A DNA stretch of 64,000 nt, from positions 124,001-188,000 of the forward strand of contig NZ_JAJAQH010000005.1 in the NCBI RefSeq assembly GCF_020523625.1. Reading direction: 5' to 3'. Origin of the DNA: Methylovorus menthalis. GTDB taxonomy: Bacteria > Pseudomonadota > Gammaproteobacteria > Burkholderiales > Methylophilaceae. A program made the translations under genes and the position numbers. Shown here one piece after another: positions 26,809 to 35,625 of the stretch. Position 1 is the stretch's first letter, and every line of letters starts with the position of its first letter. A model generated the notes under the pieces. That model did not search any database and was not told the DNA's origin. It saw only the letters and a program-made list of their open reading frames with translations.

Positions 26809-27372
26809 TCAATTGGGCGCCGCGCCATCCGCGCCGGCTGCCGGTTTCTTCTTGGGCTGGATAACGGCCCGTACTCGACCACTTGGTGTGGCAGGGGTTG
26901 CAGCCTGGCTGCCGCCGCCAATCACCTCGGCGTATTCGGCGTTTGCGTCATACATGATGTAGTCACCATGCACGATATCATCGCCCTTTTTTACCCAGGC
27001 CTTGGTGTAGAGCTGTACCTTATCCATACGTCCATCGTACTCGATACGTTGACCACTGCCTTCCATATATTCGCTTTTCCCTTCCATTTTCTGCTTGAAG
27101 GTGGAGGGAGTTTGCGGATTGCCGTAGGTGGTGCTGTGCTGAAAGCCTTCCTTATCCTCGCGGACGACCAATTTATCGCCACGAATCATCAGCGTGCCCT
27201 GCGTGAGAATCACATTCCCGGTATAGATGCTGGTTTTTTTCGCATCGTTCACGGTGACGGCATCTGCTTCCAGATTGATGGGCTTGTCCTTGTCCGCCTT
27301 TTCGGCATGGGCAGGCAGGCAGGCCATCATCAAAAGTAGCGGCAAAAGGCTACGGTGCAGCAGGGTTGTCAT
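26809..27372 (-). CDS. lptA: LPS transport periplasmic protein LptA
   Basis: LptA forms the periplasmic bridge carrying LPS between membranes. I chose ATG 27372, which has a GGAG ribosome-binding site and is followed by a signal peptide ending near CLPAHA. The open frame upstream is only overlap with lptC. The mature part has the OstA-type beta-jellyroll stretch beginning PINLEADAVTVNDAKKTS and then YTGNVILTQGTLMIRGDKL. The C-terminus is Lys/Pro/Ala-rich. The start overlaps the end of lptC by 23 bases. Confidence 0.95.
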   Translation of the reverse strand: MTTLLHRSLLPLLLMMACLPAHAEKADKDKPINLEADAVTVNDAKKTSIYTGNVILTQGTLMIRGDKLVVREDKEGFQHSTTYGNPQTPSTFKQKMEGKSEYMEGSGQRIEYDGRMDKVQLYTKAWVKKGDDIVHGDYIMYDANAEYAEVIGGGSQAATPATPSGRVRAVIQPKKKPAAGADGAAPN

Positions 27373-28114
27373 ATTTTCTCCGGATCCGGGCTTGGTTATT
27401 GGTACTGGTGGTTCGTTTATCCTGTGTCGCCTGTTTTTTGGCAGGGCTGGCTGTGGCCTTCGCTTTTTTCTGTGGCGCAGCTTTGCTGGCTTTTGCCGGG
27501 GCACTGGCTGGCGCCTTGTTGGCGGCCTTTTTGGTAGCGCTAGGTGGCAGATAATGTGTACGCACACGACCACGCAGATTCACGGTCTGATTTTTCTTGT
27601 TGAATACCATGCCATTCGCATGAATCACGGTTTCCGGTGCCTGTGTAATGACCACGGGTTTGTCGGTAACGGCGACTTCCTGCTTAGGGAACATCTTGAG
27701 ATATTGGGTACGAACGGTCATTTCCCCTTTATCCTTGGATGCTTGGCGGACCACAATTACATTATCCATGAATTCCACGGTCTCGCCATCGCTGGAAACA
27801 TTGCCGCGCTGCCCTTCAATCTGGGTATAGGGCTTGTTGACGGCATATTGCGTAAAGCGCGGCCGTTCAAGCTCGGTGGTGTCGTCATCCGGGTAATGCT
27901 TCATCTTTACCGCAGCCAGCACATAGGCCAGCGCACCGTTGACGTTAGTCCGCGTCGTAACAAAGTTATCCAGGATGTAATCCGGATCATGGCGCAAATT
28001 GGCATCCGGCCGCCGCTCGGGAGGCTGGACACTGCGATCTATCCAGAACGTGAGCAGCGCCAACAGGGCGAGCAGCACGAGCGGAAACACAACGGTTGGA
28101 CGTCCCAACATCAA
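27350..28114 (-). CDS. lptC: LPS export protein LptC with extended C-terminal tail
   Basis: LptC is a bitopic inner-membrane protein passing LPS from the LptBFG transporter to LptA. The 254-residue protein has one N-terminal membrane helix (about 8-25), then the periplasmic LptC fold. It is longer than the usual 190 or so residues because of a tail of about 60 residues rich in Lys, Ala, Pro and Ser (from about 190 onward), predicted to be disordered and periplasmic. lptA begins inside its last codons. It sits 3 bases downstream of kdsC. Confidence 0.92.
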   Translation of the reverse strand: MMLGRPTVVFPLVLLALLALLTFWIDRSVQPPERRPDANLRHDPDYILDNFVTTRTNVNGALAYVLAAVKMKHYPDDDTTELERPRFTQYAVNKPYTQIEGQRGNVSSDGETVEFMDNVIVVRQASKDKGEMTVRTQYLKMFPKQEVAVTDKPVVITQAPETVIHANGMVFNKKNQTVNLRGRVRTHYLPPSATKKAANKAPASAPAKASKAAPQKKAKATASPAKKQATQDKRTTSTNNQARIRRKYDNPAAP

Positions 28115-28117
28115 TCC

Positions 28118-28660
28118 TTACTTCAGGAACCTGGCCATCTGCGCGTCAAAAGTGCCTTGTGCCTTCATCAGCAACTCGCACACTTCACGTACGGCGCCAT
28201 GGCCTGCGGGGCGGCTGGTGATGTAATGCGCGTATTCCTTGACCAGTGGCATGGCGTGCGGCACGGTAATGCCCAGGCCGCCGTAGCGAATGGGCGGGAT
28301 ATCAATCACATCATCCCCCATGAAGGCACATTCTTCGCGGCTGAAGCCAAATTGCGCGCGGACTTCATCAAAGGATGCGAGCTTGTCATCCACGCCCTGA
28401 TGAAAATGCAGAATCCCGACATTGGCGGCGCGCTTGACGACGACCTGCGATGTGCGACCGGTGACGATCGCCATATGCACCCCAGTGGCTTTCAGCAGTT
28501 TCATGCCCAAGCCATCATGCGAATGGAAAAATTTGTATTCCTGACCATCGTCGCCCAGCCCCAGGCCGCCGTCGGTCATGACGCCGTCGACATCGAATAC
28601 CACGAGTTTAATGCGCTTGGCGCGCTCTTCTACTGACAACAATTCAAACCACCTTTGCAA
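28118..28660 (-). CDS. kdsC: 3-deoxy-D-manno-octulosonate 8-phosphate phosphatase
   Basis: KdsC removes the phosphate from KDO-8-phosphate in LPS core synthesis. It is a HAD-family enzyme of 180 residues. The nucleophile Asp is in VVFDVDGVMTDGGL (about 20-33), the phosphate-binding Thr is in VTGRTS, and the third motif is MGDDVIDIP. The start overlaps the end of kdsD by 17 bases, so the two are translationally coupled. Confidence 0.96.
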   Translation of the reverse strand: MQRWFELLSVEERAKRIKLVVFDVDGVMTDGGLGLGDDGQEYKFFHSHDGLGMKLLKATGVHMAIVTGRTSQVVVKRAANVGILHFHQGVDDKLASFDEVRAQFGFSREECAFMGDDVIDIPPIRYGGLGITVPHAMPLVKEYAHYITSRPAGHGAVREVCELLMKAQGTFDAQMARFLK

Positions 28661-29642
28661 TAAGGAGATCGTGCATGTTCAATGCCCCGATCAGGGTTCC
28701 CTGCTGATCCGTGACCAACAGGCTGGTAATTTTCTTCTGCTCCATGATGGCAACCGCATCGACTGCCAGCTGCTCCGGGCGTATTTGCTGCGGGGATGCA
28801 TGCATTACATCACGCATGTATGTTTTGTTGACATCCACTTCATTTTCGAATGCCCGGCGCAAATCGCCATCGGTAAACACGCCAACCGCGTGTTGCTGTG
28901 CATCGACAATCGCCGTCATGCCCAGACCTTTGCGTGACATTTCCAGCAAGCCTTCTTTCAGGCTGGCTTCCACCCCGACACTGGGGATAGCCTCACCCGT
29001 GCGCATCACATCGCGCACATGCAGCAGCAGTTTGCGACCCAGCGTACCGCCGGGGTGTGACATGGCGAATTCTTCGACTGAAAACCCGCGTTGATCCATG
29101 ACGGCAATGGCCAGCGCATCGCCCAGGGCCAGCGATGCCGTGGTGCTTGCAGTAGGCGCCAGCGCCAGTGGGCAGGCTTCTTCGGTTACATGCGCATCCA
29201 GGCTGACATCAGCCGCTTTGGCGAGAGTGGATTGCGGGTTGCCGGTAATGCTGATCAGGCGTGCACCCATGCGCTTAAGCGTTGGCAGGATCACGCGCAG
29301 CTCGTCCGCTTCGCCGGAATTGGAAAGGGCAATCACCACATCATTGCCGGTAATCATGCCGAGGTCGCCATGGCTTGCTTCGGCCGGATGGACGAAAAAA
29401 GCGGGCGTGCCGGTGCTGGCGAAGGTGGCTGCGATTTTGTTTCCTATATGACCGGATTTGCCCATGCCGGTCACCACAATGCGACCATGGCATTGTAAAA
29501 TGAGTTCGACGGCACGCGTGAAGCTGTCATCCAGCCTGCGGGCTAAAGCTTCCACCTCGCGTGCTTCAATTAACAGGACTTCCCTTGCCAGATCAATCGG
29601 TGTTTTGTTCGCACCAATTTTTCGTATTTTTGATGGTTCCAT
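28644..29642 (-). CDS. kdsD: Arabinose-5-phosphate isomerase
   Basis: KdsD converts ribulose-5-phosphate to arabinose-5-phosphate, the precursor of KDO. The 332-residue protein has a SIS domain with TGMGKSGHIGNKIAATFASTG split around residue 60 and SNSGEADE near 110, and two C-terminal CBS domains (about 210-325). I chose ATG 29642. The frame stays open for another 59 codons upstream but without conserved sequence. It is the first gene of the kdsD-kdsC-lptC-lptA-lptB-rpoN string. Confidence 0.95.
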   Translation of the reverse strand: MEPSKIRKIGANKTPIDLAREVLLIEAREVEALARRLDDSFTRAVELILQCHGRIVVTGMGKSGHIGNKIAATFASTGTPAFFVHPAEASHGDLGMITGNDVVIALSNSGEADELRVILPTLKRMGARLISITGNPQSTLAKAADVSLDAHVTEEACPLALAPTASTTASLALGDALAIAVMDQRGFSVEEFAMSHPGGTLGRKLLLHVRDVMRTGEAIPSVGVEASLKEGLLEMSRKGLGMTAIVDAQQHAVGVFTDGDLRRAFENEVDVNKTYMRDVMHASPQQIRPEQLAVDAVAIMEQKKITSLLVTDQQGTLIGALNMHDLLIAKVV

Positions 29643-29697
29643 ACCCGGCAAGTATAAAAGGGAATGTCCGACGAATAAAGGATTTATAAGTAATCCA

Positions 29698-29721
29698 TGC
29701 CGACTTTTGATAAAGTCGGCA
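29698..29721. promoter_or_regulatory. Perfect 10-bp hairpin/palindrome between kdsD and the Kef gene
   Basis: TGCCGACTTT (29698-29707) is exactly complementary to AAAGTCGGCA (29712-29721) around a TGAT loop. It lies in the 237-base divergent region between kdsD and the antiporter. No U-tract follows on either strand, so it is more likely an operator or RNA structure than a terminator. No regulator can be named. Confidence 0.6.
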
Positions 29722-29759
29722 TAAATTTTGCCTGTAAGATTTTTCAAGGGGAGGCGTGC

Positions 29760-29879
29760 ATGAAAAGGGTTGTGTCTGAGGATCAAGCCAGCTGCCAGAG
29801 GATATCGGTTGACGGTCAATGCATGACGGTCGGCCTAGTCTGCTTTCCCTTGCCTTCTACTCCAGACAGCCCTCTTTAA
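29760..29879 (+). CDS. Putative 39-residue leader ORF coupled to Kef antiporter gene
   Basis: An ATG at 29760 is preceded by a strong AAGGGGAGG ribosome-binding site with 5-base spacing. It opens a 39-codon frame starting MKRVVSEDQASC and containing three Cys residues. Its TAA stop (29877-29879) is followed directly by the ATG of the antiporter gene at 29880, which itself lacks a ribosome-binding site. This arrangement suggests translational coupling. No homology is recognised, and expression is unproven. It is in the same frame as the antiporter but separated by the stop. Confidence 0.45.
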   Translation: MKRVVSEDQASCQRISVDGQCMTVGLVCFPLPSTPDSPL

Positions 29880-31874
29880 ATGTTGAGTTCCTTCAAAGCC
29901 ATTTTAATGCACGATACTTTACCCGCCATTCTGATACTCCTGACCAGCTCGGTGCTGGCTGTTGCCCTATTTCGTGCCTTGCGTCTGCCGGCGATGCTGG
30001 CCTATTTTCTGGTCGGGCTGGCCTTGGGGCCGCATACCTTCGGCATTCTGCCGGATACGGAAGCCAATCGTGAGCTGGCCGAGTTCGGCATCGTATTCCT
30101 AATGTTCAGTATCGGGCTGGAGTTCAGTCTGGCCCAGTTGTATGCCATGCGCAAGACCGTGCTCGGCCTCGGCGGCATGCAGGTGCTGCTGACCATGCTT
30201 GCTGTCATGATGGCCTGCATTGCCTTTGGGCTCAGCTGGGAAACCGCGTTTGTCATCGCGGGAGCCTTGTCCATGTCATCGACCGCCATTGTGTCGAAAA
30301 TGCTGGTAGAAGGCCTCGAGCTGAATTCGCGCCACGGCCGTCTCTCCATCGGCGTACTCTTGTTTCAGGATATCGCCGTGGTGCCCATGCTGGTGCTGAT
30401 TCCGGCGCTGGCTTCGCATGGCGGTGATCTGGGGCAGGTGTTGCTGATTTCCCTGCTAAAGGCTGCGGTCATGCTGATTATCCTGTTTGTATTTGGCAAG
30501 TCGCTGATTAATCCCTGGTTTAGCCTGGTCGCCCGCCAGCGCTCGCGTGAGCTGTTTGTGATGAATGTGCTGATGGTGACGCTGATGCTGGCATTTGCCA
30601 CCAAGCTTGCCGGGCTTTCATATGCGCTGGGAGCCTTTATCGCCGGTATGCTGATTTCGGAAACCCGCTATCGCTATCAGGTGGAGTCGGATATCGCGGC
30701 GTTCCGCGACATTCTGCTCGGCCTGTTTTTCATTACCGTAGGCATGCTGCTGGATGTGCATGAGCTGGCGGCCAACCTGGGGCTGGTATTGCTGGTGACG
30801 GCCGGGTTTATCCTGTTCAAGGGCGTGCTGGTGGCGGTACTGAGTCGCGCTTTTGGGCACGAGCCTGGGGTGGCTATCCGCACCGGCATTACGCTGGCAC
30901 AGGCAGGGGAATTCAGTTTTGTATTGCTGTCGCTGGGCTTGGGGCATGGCCTGATTGATGGGCAGGCCTTGCAGGTGGTGCTGGCGGCTTCGCTGATTTC
31001 CATGGTGGTGGCGCCCTTTATTATCCAGCACAACGAGCGGCTGGGCGAGTTGCTGTCGCGTAGCTATGTGCGCAATCGGGAAAAGCAGATCCACGACATC
31101 GAGAGCGTGGGCAAAGAGCTGGTTGATCACGTGATCATTTGCGGTTTCGGCCGCAGTGGCCAATATCTGGCGCGCTTTCTCAGCGAGGAAAATATTCCGT
31201 TCATTGCCTTGGATATTGACCCTTCACGGGTACGGGAAGCGGCAGCCGCAGGTGAAAACGTGATCTACGGCGATGCCGGACGGCGCGTGGTATTGGCCGC
31301 TGCCGGTGCAGCGCAGGCCAAGGCGCTGATTATCAGTTATGATGATGCGCCTTCTGCCATGAAGATTCTGCATGTGGTGGAAGACAATTACCCCAAGTTG
31401 CCAGTCATTGTTCGGACGGTGGACGATGCCAATATGGAAGGCTTCCGCAAGGCTGGCGCGGCTGAGGTTGTGCCTGAGGTGCTGGAAGGCAGTCTGATGC
31501 TGGCTTCGCATGCGCTGGTCTTGCTCGGCGTGCCGCTGAATCGCGTGGTGAAACGTATCCGCTTGTTCCGTGAGGAACGCTACAAGATGTTCCGTGGCTT
31601 CTTCCACGGCATGTCGGATCTGGATGAAGAGGCACAAGAGGTGCCCCGTCTCAATTCGGTGCTGATTACCTCTTCCGCCTATGCGCTCAACATGCGGCTG
31701 GGGGATATCAATTTCTCCGGCCTCAACGTGGAGGTGAAGTTTATCCGTCGTCTTAACCTGAAGCCATGGGCTCCCACTTCCGAGTCTGTCTTTATCGAAG
31801 GCGATGTGGTTGTTTTGCTAGGCACCCCCAAGGATCTTGTACTGGCTGAAAAAGCCTTGCTGCAAGGGCGTTAA
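29880..31874 (+). CDS. CPA2 family cation:proton antiporter, KefB-like, with TrkA domains
   Basis: This 664-residue protein has an N-terminal antiporter domain of about 12 membrane segments (about 10-390), a TrkA-N (RCK) domain starting VIICGFGRSGQYLARFL near 418, and a C-terminal TrkA-C domain (about 570-655). It resembles KefB/KefC potassium efflux or K+/H+ antiporters of the inner membrane. A second start at ATG 29907 is possible, since neither ATG has a ribosome-binding site. Substrate specificity (K+ or Na+) cannot be told from sequence alone. Confidence 0.9.
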   Translation: MLSSFKAILMHDTLPAILILLTSSVLAVALFRALRLPAMLAYFLVGLALGPHTFGILPDTEANRELAEFGIVFLMFSIGLEFSLAQLYAMRKTVLGLGGMQVLLTMLAVMMACIAFGLSWETAFVIAGALSMSSTAIVSKMLVEGLELNSRHGRLSIGVLLFQDIAVVPMLVLIPALASHGGDLGQVLLISLLKAAVMLIILFVFGKSLINPWFSLVARQRSRELFVMNVLMVTLMLAFATKLAGLSYALGAFIAGMLISETRYRYQVESDIAAFRDILLGLFFITVGMLLDVHELAANLGLVLLVTAGFILFKGVLVAVLSRAFGHEPGVAIRTGITLAQAGEFSFVLLSLGLGHGLIDGQALQVVLAASLISMVVAPFIIQHNERLGELLSRSYVRNREKQIHDIESVGKELVDHVIICGFGRSGQYLARFLSEENIPFIALDIDPSRVREAAAAGENVIYGDAGRRVVLAAAGAAQAKALIISYDDAPSAMKILHVVEDNYPKLPVIVRTVDDANMEGFRKAGAAEVVPEVLEGSLMLASHALVLLGVPLNRVVKRIRLFREERYKMFRGFFHGMSDLDEEAQEVPRLNSVLITSSAYALNMRLGDINFSGLNVEVKFIRRLNLKPWAPTSESVFIEGDVVVLLGTPKDLVLAEKALLQGR

Positions 31875-31919
31875 AGTCCGACACTCTTCATTTTATTGCA
31901 CCTGAATTATTCAAATCTT

Positions 31920-33017
31920 ATGAGCCGTAACATTATCGTAGCAGGGGGCGGCATACTCGGCTGTATGACTGCCATGTCCCTGATTCAGCGTGGCCATCAG
32001 GTGACCCTGGTGGAGCGCGGCCAGATCGGCGGGCATGCGCAGGGCGAGGCATCCTGGGCGGCCGCGGGGATACTTTTTCCTCTTTTGCCATGGGCCTATG
32101 TCGAGCCGGTAAACCGGCTGGCGGTGGCCAGCATGCGTGCGTATGGCGAGCTTTGCCAGCGGCTATTGGAAGACACCGGTATAGACCCCGAGTATCAGCA
32201 GGATGGCATGCTGTTGTTGCCGGATTACAAGCGCGAGCAGGCATTGGCATGGACCAGCCAGTATGGCTTTGCCGAGCAGGCGGCGGCGCCTCCGCATAGT
32301 TTCGCGGCTGATTGGCAGGATGAGCCCATGTGGCTACCGGAAGTGGCGCATGTAAGGCCGCCGGTATTGCTGGCAGCATTGAAGCAATGGCTGCAGCAGC
32401 AGGGGGCTACCATACTGGAAAACACCGAGCTGCTGCCTTTGGCTGCCGCGCCAGAGCGAGATCACCTGACGCGCTGGCAAACGGAGGCTGGCCGTGAACT
32501 GCAGGCGGATGCCTTTGTACTGACGGCGGGAGCATGGAGTGGTTTGTTGCTGGGAGACCAGCAGCCGCTGCACATCAAGCCCATGCGTGGCCAGATGCTG
32601 CTTTACGCGCAACCGCATCAGCAGAAGCTCACGCATATTGTCTTCCGTGAAGGGTTTTATATGGTGCCGCGGCGGGATGGCCTGATCCTGGCGGGCAGTT
32701 GTCTGGAAGATGTCGGGTTCGACCACGCGGTGACTGATGACATGGGCAGGCAGCTGGCAGTCAAAGCTGCTGCCCTGTTACCTGAATTAGCGGATGCGCC
32801 TATTCTGGCGCACTGGAGTGGTTTCCGCCCCGGCTCGCCAGATAATGTGCCGACCATTGCCGCGCACCCACACTACAAAAATCTGTATATCAATAGTGGC
32901 CATTTCCGTTATGGCCTCACCATGGCCCCGGCGAGTGCGGAGCTGCTGGCGGATTTGGTGCAAGGAAGTGCTACTGAGAGTGCGCTGGCCGCTTACGCCT
33001 ACCGTGCTGCCGAATAG
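31920..33017 (+). CDS. thiO: FAD-dependent oxidoreductase, probable glycine oxidase ThiO
   Basis: This 365-residue protein belongs to the D-amino acid oxidase (DAO) family. A dinucleotide-binding motif, IIVAGGGILGCMTAMSL, lies at the N-terminus, and SGHFRYGLTMAPASAELL lies near the C-terminus as in ThiO. ThiO oxidises glycine to the imine used in thiazole synthesis for thiamine. I chose ATG 31920 because the FAD motif starts right there. Other thiamine genes are not adjacent, so the exact substrate is inferred from resemblance only. Confidence 0.82.
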   Translation: MSRNIIVAGGGILGCMTAMSLIQRGHQVTLVERGQIGGHAQGEASWAAAGILFPLLPWAYVEPVNRLAVASMRAYGELCQRLLEDTGIDPEYQQDGMLLLPDYKREQALAWTSQYGFAEQAAAPPHSFAADWQDEPMWLPEVAHVRPPVLLAALKQWLQQQGATILENTELLPLAAAPERDHLTRWQTEAGRELQADAFVLTAGAWSGLLLGDQQPLHIKPMRGQMLLYAQPHQQKLTHIVFREGFYMVPRRDGLILAGSCLEDVGFDHAVTDDMGRQLAVKAAALLPELADAPILAHWSGFRPGSPDNVPTIAAHPHYKNLYINSGHFRYGLTMAPASAELLADLVQGSATESALAAYAYRAAE

Positions 33018-33046
33018 GCGCGCGGGTAGGCGAAGGCTGTGTACGC

Positions 33047-33538
33047 TTACTTGAGTTGCTTGATGATTTTGTCGGTAATGTCGACGCGCTTGCCGACATA
33101 AGCGGAGGTGTTGTAAAACACGATATCGTAACCTTCGCTCTGCGCGACGGCGGTAACGGCTTTATTGATGCGATCTTGCAGATTGGCAAGTTCGTCTTTC
33201 TTGCGCTGCTCAAACTCTTCCTGCAAGGCGCGCTGGCGGCGCTCAAGGTCCACGCGCTGGTTGTTCAGCTCGCGACGCTTGGTTCTCGCCACAGTCTCCG
33301 CCATCGTCAGCGAATCTTTGCTGAAAGCGGTTTCCCGGTCTTCCAGTTGCTTGTAGGCTTGCTGCAACTCGGCATTGCGCGGCTTGAACTCGGTCTGCAG
33401 CTTTTGGCCAGTGGCCAGAAACTGGGACGACTGCATGACGGTTTGCAGATGGACGTAGCCGATCTTGATCTCGGCGCTGGCATGCATCGAGGCCAATGCC
33501 AGGGTGGCGGCGAGGGCAATATGCTTTAATGTTTTCAA
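33047..33538 (-). CDS. OmpH/Skp family periplasmic chaperone
   Basis: This 163-residue protein has a signal peptide ending near HASA, then the OmpH pattern KIGYVHLQTVMQSS, and a long charged coiled-coil region (about 65-120). Skp/OmpH holds unfolded outer-membrane proteins in the periplasm. The start is probably a TTG at 33538 preceded by AAGGAG. The upstream in-frame Met has no signal-peptide sense. In most relatives this gene sits between bamA and lpxD; here it stands alone beside thiO and moaC. Confidence 0.88.
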   Translation of the reverse strand: MKTLKHIALAATLALASMHASAEIKIGYVHLQTVMQSSQFLATGQKLQTEFKPRNAELQQAYKQLEDRETAFSKDSLTMAETVARTKRRELNNQRVDLERRQRALQEEFEQRKKDELANLQDRINKAVTAVAQSEGYDIVFYNTSAYVGKRVDITDKIIKQLK

Positions 33539-33627
33539 ACGATCTCCTTGTGACGTAGCGCATGAGCTGGCAATAGGATACCCCTTCATCCCGTCTCTTC
33601 CAAATAACGCGTCGTCGTCGTTTTGAT

Positions 33628-34113
33628 TTATGTGTGGCTGGCGGCCTGCCAGTGGCCGGATTTTCCACCTTGTTTTTCCAGCAGTTGCACGTCTCGAATC
33701 ACCATGCCACGATCCACGGCTTTACACATATCGTAAATCGTCAGCAGGGCAACGCTGGTTGCCGTCAGTGCTTCCATTTCTACGCCGGTTCGGCCCACGG
33801 TTTCCGCAGTGACCGTGCAATGGATGGTGTGCTGGCTGCTCTCAATCTCGAATTCGACTCCGACCTTGGTCAAGGCAATCGGATGGCAAAGCGGGATGAG
33901 GTCAGCGCATCGCTTGCTACCTTGAATCGCGGCAATCCGCGCGATCCCCAGCACGTCGCCTTTTTTGCTATTCCCCTCCTGAATGAGCGCCAGCGTAGCG
34001 GGCAGCATGCTGATGCTGCCCCGTGCCACGGCAATGCGCCTGGTTTCCGCTTTATCCCCGACATCGACCATATGGGCCTGTCCGCTGGGGTCAAAATGGG
34101 TGAGTTGCGTCAT
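33628..34113 (-). CDS. moaC: Cyclic pyranopterin monophosphate synthase
   Basis: MoaC acts with MoaA in the first step of molybdenum cofactor synthesis. The 161-residue protein contains the conserved stretches [12 protein letters not shown] near 15-26, [10 protein letters not shown] near 75 and [21 protein letters not shown] near 108 (given by its ends). I chose ATG 34113, since the frame upstream has no conserved sequence and overlaps the divergent bepA start. No other moa gene is in the window. Confidence 0.96.
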   Translation of the reverse strand: MTQLTHFDPSGQAHMVDVGDKAETRRIAVARGSISMLPATLALIQEGNSKKGDVLGIARIAAIQGSKRCADLIPLCHPIALTKVGVEFEIESSQHTIHCTVTAETVGRTGVEMEALTATSVALLTIYDMCKAVDRGMVIRDVQLLEKQGGKSGHWQAASHT

Positions 34114-34170
34114 GATGGGGCCTGCTCCGAAACGGTGAACTTGCTTGAGAATGCCGTTATCATAGCAACA

Positions 34171-35607
34171 ATGAAGCTTGTTTATACCTCTGTCATCGCC
34201 GTCATGGCCTTGTTTTTTGTGCCCACATCCCCCGCGGATGGATTGCCCGATCTGGGCGATGTTTCGGCCACCGTGCTTTCCCCGCTGGATGAAAAGAAAA
34301 TTGCCGATCAGATCATGCGCAGCGTCATGGCCAGCGATGATGTAGAGCGTGATCCCGAAGTGCAGGATTATGTGCAGCAACTGGGCATGCGGCTGGTGGC
34401 GTCCAGTTCTGACAAGCTATTGCCCTTCAATTTTTTTGTAGTGAAGGATAATTCCATCAACGCCTTTGCCATGCCGGGTGGTGTGGTGGGGGTGCATACT
34501 GGGCTCATCGTCGCTGCCGAAAACGAATCCGAAGTGGCAGGCGTGCTGGGTCATGAAATCGGCCATGTGGTGCAGCGTCACTTGGCGCGCATGATGGCGC
34601 AGCAGAAACGCGACTCTATCATCAGCATGGCGACCATCGGTCTTGCATTGCTGGCGGCGCGCGCCAACCCGCAGCTTGCCAGCGGTGCCATGATGTCAGC
34701 CAGTGCCGGCTCATTGCAAAAGCAGCTGGACTACACGCGTGAGCACGAGCGCGAGGCTGATCGCGTAGGTTTGCAGATCATGGCGGATGCGGGGTTTGAT
34801 ACGCGCGGTATGCCAGCTTTTTTTGAGATTCTGCAGCGGGGTACGCGGTTTATTGATGGCAGTGCGCCTTCATTTCTGCGTACCCACCCGCTGACGACCG
34901 AGCGGATTGCCGATGTGCGCTCCCGCGTGGAGCAAGGTGCTTATCGGCAGGTGCAGGATAGTGCGGAATTCCAATATGTGCGCGCCAAGCTGCTGGCCAA
35001 CCTGGGTCCTGCGCGGCAAGCCATGGAACTGTTCAGGAACAATCTTGCGCAACGCACGTATACCAATGAAGCCGCCCAGCATTATGGGCTTGCCATTGCC
35101 AGCCTGCGGGCCAATGACGTAAAGACGGCAGCCAACGAGCTAGTCTGGCTCAATCAGAATGCCAGTGCGCACGCCATGTTTGCCAGCCTGGCAGCCAATA
35201 TCGAGATGGCGAAACAAAATCCTGCGGCTGCTACCCACTTATTCCAGCAAGGCCTGGAGCATTATCCTCGATCCCGTGCCCTGATATTCGGGTATGCCGA
35301 ACATTTGCTGCGACTGGGCCAGACCGACGCAGCGCTTAATCTGGTGGCGCAAAATATCGACCTCTATCCGGATGATCCCTACTTTTATGAATTGCGCTCA
35401 AAGGCGTATACCATGCAGGGCAAGCGTTTGTTGCGGCATCAGGCGCAAGGGGAAGCCTATGTGCGGAGCTATAACTTGCCGCGGGCGATAGAGCAGATGG
35501 ACCTGGCAGCCAAGGCGGGCGATGGCGATTTTTACCAGCAATCTATTGTAGAAGCGCGCCTCAAGCAGTTGCGCCTGCTGCTGAATGACCCCAAGGACAG
35601 GGGCTAA
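34171..35607 (+). CDS. bepA: M48 metalloprotease with TPR repeats (BepA type)
   Basis: BepA is a periplasmic protease and chaperone that helps assemble or clear LptD and other outer-membrane proteins. The 478-residue protein has a signal peptide (ending near SPADG), the zinc motif [10 protein letters not shown] (about 129-138), the third ligand in EREADRVG, and a C-terminal TPR-like helical region (about 260-478). I chose ATG 34171 because the signal peptide starts there. Longer starts only overlap moaC on the other strand. It reads into soxYZ with 18 bases between. Confidence 0.92.
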   Translation: MKLVYTSVIAVMALFFVPTSPADGLPDLGDVSATVLSPLDEKKIADQIMRSVMASDDVERDPEVQDYVQQLGMRLVASSSDKLLPFNFFVVKDNSINAFAMPGGVVGVHTGLIVAAENESEVAGVLGHEIGHVVQRHLARMMAQQKRDSIISMATIGLALLAARANPQLASGAMMSASAGSLQKQLDYTREHEREADRVGLQIMADAGFDTRGMPAFFEILQRGTRFIDGSAPSFLRTHPLTTERIADVRSRVEQGAYRQVQDSAEFQYVRAKLLANLGPARQAMELFRNNLAQRTYTNEAAQHYGLAIASLRANDVKTAANELVWLNQNASAHAMFASLAANIEMAKQNPAAATHLFQQGLEHYPRSRALIFGYAEHLLRLGQTDAALNLVAQNIDLYPDDPYFYELRSKAYTMQGKRLLRHQAQGEAYVRSYNLPRAIEQMDLAAKAGDGDFYQQSIVEARLKQLRLLLNDPKDRG

Positions 35608-35625
35608 CACGATAAAAGGACAGCC

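Noticed and set aside
27227-28636. A 469-codon open frame on the plus strand
   Set aside because: It runs antisense across lptA, lptC and kdsC, which have clear family motifs, signal peptides and coupled starts. The antisense frame has no ribosome-binding site and no recognisable protein sequence.
31875-31919. Possible TPP riboswitch before thiO
   Set aside because: The gap is only 45 bases and has none of the conserved thi-box sequence.
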